This document shows positions 24,593 to 29,366 of a stretch of DNA of 29,366 bases, in pieces. How positions within the stretch are numbered: position 1 is the first letter of the stretch; the number at the start of each line of letters is the position of its first letter. Location: positions 68,638-98,003 of the forward strand of contig DLIG01000021.1 of the NCBI GenBank assembly GCA_002483605.1, given 5' to 3'. The stretch comes from Sulfurovum sp. UBA7648 (GTDB taxonomy: Bacteria > Campylobacterota > Campylobacteria > Campylobacterales > Sulfurovaceae). The position numbers and the translations under genes were made by a program. The notes beneath the pieces are model-generated. The model ran no database searches and had not been told where the DNA came from. It saw only the letters and a program-made list of their open reading frames with translations.

Positions 24593-24810
24593 TGATCGAT
24601 ATTCTTAATCACTTTTTCGTAAAGCATCTTAGAGACGGCTTAAGAAGGCTTTTTTTTGCGTATATGCAACTGAAGGATATGAGTGGAATCATAAGCGTGT
24701 TTATCGCATTTGTAGACAATTTAGGGCTAAATATCAGAAAAAAAATAATGAAGAGGATTCCTGAACGTACAAAAACAAGTTTACACGAAATTAACCTTAA
24801 AATATATTAA
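24592..24810 (+). CDS. Small basic protein, former downstream partner of mnmG
   Basis: A 72-residue ORF beginning MIDILNHFFVKHLRDGLRRL. I recognise no family; it is basic, with a hydrophobic centre (SGIISVFIAFVDNLGL). ATG 24592 overlaps the restored mnmG stop (ATGA), so before insertion it was probably translated by coupling from mnmG. The frame stays open leftward into the transposon end (to 24487), but that part is transposon DNA. It now lacks its native upstream region and has no good ribosome-binding site, so it may be silent or read only from the transposon end. It could also be a degraded fragment of a longer gene. Confidence 0.5.
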   Translation: MIDILNHFFVKHLRDGLRRLFFAYMQLKDMSGIISVFIAFVDNLGLNIRKKIMKRIPERTKTSLHEINLKIY

Positions 24811-24940
24811 ATAAAACTTTTATGAAACATTTATAAAAAATACTAAATTTTAATAAAGATTTAAAAAAATTAAATATAAACTACATGTAAACTAAATATT
24901 ATATTTTGATTAATAAAAATGAACAATAGAGGAGTTTAGA

Positions 24941-25675
24941 ATGATAGGATTAAGCATATTGGTAGTTATTGTTTTGTATTGGTGGCTGGCAAAAACGGTT
25001 GTCAATAAAGTATATGCAAATACACAAAGTCTTACTAAAAAGCGTATTGCGATAACGATATTTATCCTCATCCCAACATGGGATGTAATCCTTGGATTCC
25101 CAATCTACGCCTATCTGTGTATTACAAAAGCTGGGGTATATATATATAAAACCGTTGATAATGTAGAGGGGTTTTATATTGGAGAGCAAAGTAATGATGT
25201 GTCTGTAGCCAATAATCTTTTAGATGTATATAATAAATATCATTTTATCGACTACAAGTATAAAAATAATGGCAAATATTATAGAGCTTATTGGGTTGAC
25301 AACAACATATCGGCAAATTGTATAGATTATGGCAAGTATAAATATAGCGTTTATGCTGAAGCATTTAGGCATGGCAGATGTGTAGTTAGTGATGAAATCA
25401 AAGAGAATGAGGTTAGCAGGTGGGAGATTGGTCAACAAGTTAACGATGAGACAATTATTATTCCAAATTATATTACTAGATGGACTGCAAGGATTATAGA
25501 TAATAATAGTCATAAACCATTAGCGGAACTAGTAAATTATTATTATGGAGAAGGATGGGTGGCTATTGCTTTTTCGTCTGTAGCACAGTATGCAAGGTGG
25601 ACACATTGCTCATTACAGAAATCATATAACAGCATGTTGTTAGAAACATTAAAACCAAAAAAAGGAGAAAATTAA
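24941..25675 (+). CDS. Two-helix membrane protein upstream of the RTX lipase
   Basis: A 244-residue protein with two N-terminal membrane helices (about residues 3-22 and 35-61), then a ~180-residue soluble, Tyr-rich domain with cysteines at 129, 146 and 216 or so. No family recognised. AGAGGAG precedes the ATG. It ends 1 base before the lipase start, whose AAGGAG site lies in its last codons, so the two form a coupled pair. It could be an immunity, chaperone or secretion-accessory protein for the lipase; this is inference from position only. The 130 AT-rich bases before it (24811-24940) are probably its promoter region; I see no gene there. Confidence 0.65.
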   Translation: MIGLSILVVIVLYWWLAKTVVNKVYANTQSLTKKRIAITIFILIPTWDVILGFPIYAYLCITKAGVYIYKTVDNVEGFYIGEQSNDVSVANNLLDVYNKYHFIDYKYKNNGKYYRAYWVDNNISANCIDYGKYKYSVYAEAFRHGRCVVSDEIKENEVSRWEIGQQVNDETIIIPNYITRWTARIIDNNSHKPLAELVNYYYGEGWVAIAFSSVAQYARWTHCSLQKSYNSMLLETLKPKKGEN

Positions 25676-25676
25676 G

Positions 25677-28600
25677 ATGGCAACAATTAAAGAGTATTTA
25701 GACTATGCAGAATTATCTCAAGCGAGTTACGGAATAGGCTATCTTGTGGGAAGTTATTTGGACGAAAATGGAAAAAATATTCTAATTGATCCAGAAAATA
25801 ATGTCAATTTTTCAACCTCGCAAGCCGAAAATTTCGCTGATCGTTATGAAGTCCTTGCCACAAGTACGGAGTACAGCATCGGAGATATAAGCAGTTTTGA
25901 TGCTGTTTTATTTTTAGATACAGAAACAGGAAGAAAAATCTTGGCAATAAGAGGTAGCCAAGAGCCTATGGATTACGCTATTGACTTTGGACTTGGAGTG
26001 AGCGGACTTGTTTATGGACAAAATGTTTCTATGAATGACTTTTATGATGCTTTGATAGAAAATGGAAAATTAGGCATAATGGAAAAGATTGATGTGACTG
26101 GACATTCTTTGGGTGGATATTTGACGCAACTTTTTACAGCTGAACATCCGGATATAGTAAATCATGCTTATTCTTATAATGCACCGGGGATTGGTGGACT
26201 CAATCAAGAATTACAAGATATGTTTGGCTTAAAAAATCCAAGTGAATATAATTATAAAATAACAAATATTTATGCTGAGGAAGGTGATGAATTTGTTGCG
26301 GGCTTAGGTGTAATGCTCGGTCAGATTGTACCTGTTTCTATTGATCCTAGTAGTATTAATGTTAATAATCACAGGATAGGCAAACTTACCGAATCTTTGC
26401 ATATATATGAAATGTTGTCTTCTATTGCCAAAACTCAAGACCTGAATCTTCTTACTTCCATTATGAAATATGCGACAAATGAACAAGTAGTAAAGATTGT
26501 AAAAGATATCTTTGAAGAAGATTTAAATGGAGAGGTTGTAGACCAAGCGATATATTTAAGTAATTCATATGAAGGTATGGCAGATGGGTTGATTGCATTA
26601 GCCAACAATTCTACCTCAGATATCATTTCTGCTGCTAAGGCAAACAATGCCGTCCTCTACGCTCTTCTTCATCTAAATCCTTTTGCAATAGAAAATAACA
26701 TACTTCCTGCGTACGACAATCTAAATCCAAAGGATTATTCTGATCAATTCTTTGAGGATAGAGCACAATATCTATACTATTCTATAGATCCAATTGGTAG
26801 ATATTATGACTTAGATACAGGCGATATGACCACACATTATGGCGGCGATGGACCAGAACTATTTGTGCCTCTTGTGTCTGACAAAGATATATTGTTTGGA
26901 GGTATTGAAGACAACACCATAATAAGTGGTAATGGAGATGACCGCCTATATGGAATGGATGGCCATGATATATTATTTGCCAGCGATGGAAATGATTACT
27001 TAGAAGGTGGATCAGATGGCGATATGATGTTAGGTGGCACAGGTTTTGATACCTACATAGCAAATAATGAAGATTCTATATTCGATGCAGATGGTAATGG
27101 GAGAGTAATATTTGAAGATGTCAGATTGACTGGTGGGAAAAGCAAGGAGTTATATGACCCAACCTATAAAAATGATGATGGTGTTTATGAAGGCAATGGC
27201 GGAACCTATATATTAAAAGATGGAATACTTAGATTTACAGATGCAAATAATGAAACTATTGTAATCAATAATTTCAAAAATGGAGATTTGGGCATCACAC
27301 TAGATGGCAACGAGAATGATCCTTGTCCTGAACCCCCAACTCCACCTTCTCCGGAAACTCCCACACCAAGTTCACCATATCATCATGGTTCACCATTGGT
27401 GCTTGACCTTAATGGCGATGGAGTTACATCTACTTTTATCTATAGCACTAAAACATATTTTGATCTTGACAATGATGGGTTGAGGGAGCGAACAGGATGG
27501 GTGCAAAGCAGTGATGGATTGCTAGTATTGGATAAAAATAGTGATGGCATTATAAATAACGGCAATGAACTTTTCGGTAACTATACCAAAGATTCATTGG
27601 GCAAGTATGCAAATAATGGCTTTGTTGCTTTAGCAAAATACGATGATAATCATGATGGCATGATAAACAGTAGTGACAATGTTTATAAAGCACTAAAAGT
27701 ATGGCAGGATGTAGATAGTGATGGTATCACTGATGAAGGGGAGCTCAAAACTCTAGGCGAACTTGGGATAAGTTCGATAAATCTTTCTTATGTGACTGTC
27801 AATGCTTTAGAAGAGAGAAACAGCATAAGAGAAACATCAACCTTTACAACCCAATCTATAGATAGCGAAGGCAATGCAGTCATAATCAATAATGCCATAA
27901 GTGATGTATGGTTTGATCGTGATGCTGAAGATACCAAATCGACTACTGATTATGATCAAATAGCAGATGAGATTAAATCTCTTGGTAATGTTAATGGTAG
28001 TGGAGATGTTGAAGATCTGGCAATCGCTATGAGCAAAGACAGTGTTTTGGTTACAAAAGTAGAAGCGCTTATTGATGCTATACAAAATGGTGAGAGTTTA
28101 AATTCACTTGAAACCTTAACAAAAGATATCATAGTCAGGTGGAGCGGAACAGAAAATATCACAGGAATAAATGACTGGATGAGTGCAGCTTTTAGCTATA
28201 TAGCTGCAACAAATCAAGATGTAGCTATCGTAGAGAAGTTTAATGGTGAAGGCTTTTATACAAATGTTAATGGCGTAATGAAGAGAGGAGTTTTAGGAGC
28301 TGAAGCACACTTCTACATTAGGGATATGAACGAGTATATAATAGATAAAACTCTTATGAGCATCTATGCCCATGCAGTATTTGGAGATAGTATTGCAGAT
28401 GAAAATGGGTATATAATATTATCAGAACTCAAAAGTGCAATACAACAAGCTCTGAGCCAAGACGCTATAGATGCAGACACACTAGATGCTGTCACAAATA
28501 TAGCTCAAATTTGGAATGAGATGTTGGGTGAAAATGCAAGTATGGATTTCATAGAAGAACTTGGGTTAAGTAAAGACAGATATTACGATCAATATACATT

Positions 28601-29366
28601 ATTGGAAAAATCATACACAAAAAATCATGGTGGTGATGCTGATAATGAAATGTTTGATAATAACAGTGTGGCCCTCTCAGGTAATGGGTATGGGGAAAAT
28701 TCCATTTTTTATGGACAAGACGGTAATGATAAGTTATATGGTGGCAATGGTCATGATGAGTTATATGGGGGAGACGGAAATGACTATATAGATGGCGGAT
28801 GGGGTATGGATTTCATTGATGGAGGTGATGGTGATGATATCATAAGTGACGGCAATGGACAAGGCAATGATATAATAATAGGCGGCAAAGGTAATGATAC
28901 CATCAATATGACAGGGTACAATTTTCAAGCAGATACTCTTGTTTATCGATATGGTGACGGCAATGACATAATTATTGATGCACGCGGTACATCATATGAT
29001 GACAACAGCAGATATTATGGTAATAATAATCAGATTATATTTCAAAATATAAGGTTTGAAGATATTCAAATTATTTATGCAGATAAAGATATGATAATTA
29101 ATGTAATGGATGCTGTTAGCAATACTGTTAATGGCACCATTACAATTAAAAATGGATATGCAAATAGTCCTGTAAATTTATTTGTATTTGATGATCAGGT
29201 ATTAAGTTTTTATAATATGCAACTTATTGCAGGAAAATTAATTCAAGATGATATATATAGTTTTAGTCAAGGTGAAGGAATAAAAAATATTATAGATTAT
29301 GGTTCTGCAAATGGAGACACTATTCAATTCGGTCCAAACATAGCTCCTGACGATATAATAGTCCAA
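25677..29366 (+). CDS. Large RTX calcium-binding protein with N-terminal lipase domain (partial, runs off right edge)
   Basis: An open frame of 1230 codons without stop. Residues ~1-260 form an alpha/beta-hydrolase of the lipase class-3 type: AIRGSQEP (oxyanion strand), then TGHSLGGYL with nucleophile S144, and later acidic/His candidates (GDEF; NNHRIG). A first RTX block of GGxGxDxLx nonapeptides lies at 26889-27060. A Pro-rich linker follows (27319-27390), then an EF-hand/thrombospondin-3-like calcium module (27393-27780: DLNGDGV, DLDNDGL, DKNSDGI, DDNHDGM, DVDSDGI). A second, longer RTX block is at 28678-28911. There is no N-terminal signal peptide, as expected for type I secretion, where the signal is at the unseen C-terminus. 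Likely an exported, Ca-folded lipase or surface effector. Confidence 0.85.
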   Translation, partial: MATIKEYLDYAELSQASYGIGYLVGSYLDENGKNILIDPENNVNFSTSQAENFADRYEVLATSTEYSIGDISSFDAVLFLDTETGRKILAIRGSQEPMDYAIDFGLGVSGLVYGQNVSMNDFYDALIENGKLGIMEKIDVTGHSLGGYLTQLFTAEHPDIVNHAYSYNAPGIGGLNQELQDMFGLKNPSEYNYKITNIYAEEGDEFVAGLGVMLGQIVPVSIDPSSINVNNHRIGKLTESLHIYEMLSSIAKTQDLNLLTSIMKYATNEQVVKIVKDIFEEDLNGEVVDQAIYLSNSYEGMADGLIALANNSTSDIISAAKANNAVLYALLHLNPFAIENNILPAYDNLNPKDYSDQFFEDRAQYLYYSIDPIGRYYDLDTGDMTTHYGGDGPELFVPLVSDKDILFGGIEDNTIISGNGDDRLYGMDGHDILFASDGNDYLEGGSDGDMMLGGTGFDTYIANNEDSIFDADGNGRVIFEDVRLTGGKSKELYDPTYKNDDGVYEGNGGTYILKDGILRFTDANNETIVINNFKNGDLGITLDGNENDPCPEPPTPPSPETPTPSSPYHHGSPLVLDLNGDGVTSTFIYSTKTYFDLDNDGLRERTGWVQSSDGLLVLDKNSDGIINNGNELFGNYTKDSLGKYANNGFVALAKYDDNHDGMINSSDNVYKALKVWQDVDSDGITDEGELKTLGELGISSINLSYVTVNALEERNSIRETSTFTTQSIDSEGNAVIINNAISDVWFDRDAEDTKSTTDYDQIADEIKSLGNVNGSGDVEDLAIAMSKDSVLVTKVEALIDAIQNGESLNSLETLTKDIIVRWSGTENITGINDWMSAAFSYIAATNQDVAIVEKFNGEGFYTNVNGVMKRGVLGAEAHFYIRDMNEYIIDKTLMSIYAHAVFGDSIADENGYIILSELKSAIQQALSQDAIDADTLDAVTNIAQIWNEMLGENASMDFIEELGLSKDRYYDQYTLLEKSYTKNHGGDADNEMFDNNSVALSGNGYGENSIFYGQDGNDKLYGGNGHDELYGGDGNDYIDGGWGMDFIDGGDGDDIISDGNGQGNDIIIGGKGNDTINMTGYNFQADTLVYRYGDGNDIIIDARGTSYDDNSRYYGNNNQIIFQNIRFEDIQIIYADKDMIINVMDAVSNTVNGTITIKNGYANSPVNLFVFDDQVLSFYNMQLIAGKLIQDDIYSFSQGEGIKNIIDYGSANGDTIQFGPNIAPDDIIVQ
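26889..27060 (+). repeat. First RTX nonapeptide repeat block
   Basis: Tandem degenerate repeats, for example GNGDDRLYG, MDGHDILFA, SDGNDYLEG, GTGFDTY, which form Ca-binding parallel beta rolls after secretion. Confidence 0.8.
28678..28911 (+). repeat. Second RTX nonapeptide repeat block
   Basis: Repeats such as GQDGNDKLY, GGNGHDELY, GGDGNDYID, GGDGDDIIS, GGKGNDTIN. Better conserved than the first block; the beta-roll would lie closer to the unseen secretion signal. Confidence 0.85.

Overview
The window reads as a chromosomal segment of a mesophilic, AT-rich Campylobacterota (epsilonproteobacterial) bacterium of the Sulfurimonas/Sulfurovum kind. This rests on a four-subunit pyruvate:ferredoxin oxidoreductase in the Helicobacter-type order gamma-delta-alpha-beta, a sulfide:quinone-oxidoreductase-family flavoprotein, luxS, and AT-rich, tightly packed genes. 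The genus is inference.

Layout: (1) 1-2526, minus strand: an SQR-family flavoprotein, a 53-residue small protein, then a degenerate peptide-deformylase-like protein with membrane segments that runs off the left edge. (2) 2777-4885, plus: a BT1/MFS-like transporter abutting a HAD phosphatase. (3) 4910-9452, plus: promoter, porG-porD-porA-porB, luxS, and a MnmD-type tRNA methyltransferase overlapping luxS. (4) 9446-10356, minus: cupin and riboflavin synthase (ribE), facing away from mnmG across a perfect AT-rich palindrome carrying TATAAT on both strands. (5) 12342-24586: a Tn7-like transposon of about 12.2 kb. (6) 24592-29366, plus: a small displaced host gene, a two-helix membrane protein and a very large RTX-type lipase/adhesin-like protein that runs off the right edge.

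The transposon is the central result. Both ends start 5'-TGT, and both carry A-runs and TGA-N-AAT at the same distance (positions 14-18 and 20-26) from the terminus. The flanks are ATGGAA (left) and ATGAAA (right), a near-perfect 6-bp (or 5-bp) duplication. Joining the flanks rebuilds an mnmG 3' end that reads ...HIYIK-M-(E/K)-stop, with an ATGA overlap onto the gene now at 24592. The element therefore sits in the last codons of mnmG, and its left end supplies a replacement 13-residue tail and stop codon. It encodes TnsA, TnsB, TnsC and a TniQ/TnsD protein as one overlapping minus-strand operon at the right end, and a TnsE-like protein alone at the left end on the opposite strand. Between them lies a four-gene, tightly coupled operon: a putative winged-helix protein, a P-loop ATPase, a PD-(D/E)XK nuclease and a D12-class adenine methyltransferase. 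It looks like a restriction/defence system that I cannot match to a named type.

Functional links: MnmG and MnmD act in the same wobble-uridine modification pathway of tRNA. Porter PorGDAB feeds or drains acetyl-CoA with ferredoxin. The lipase and the membrane protein directly before it look like an exported effector and an accessory or protective partner.
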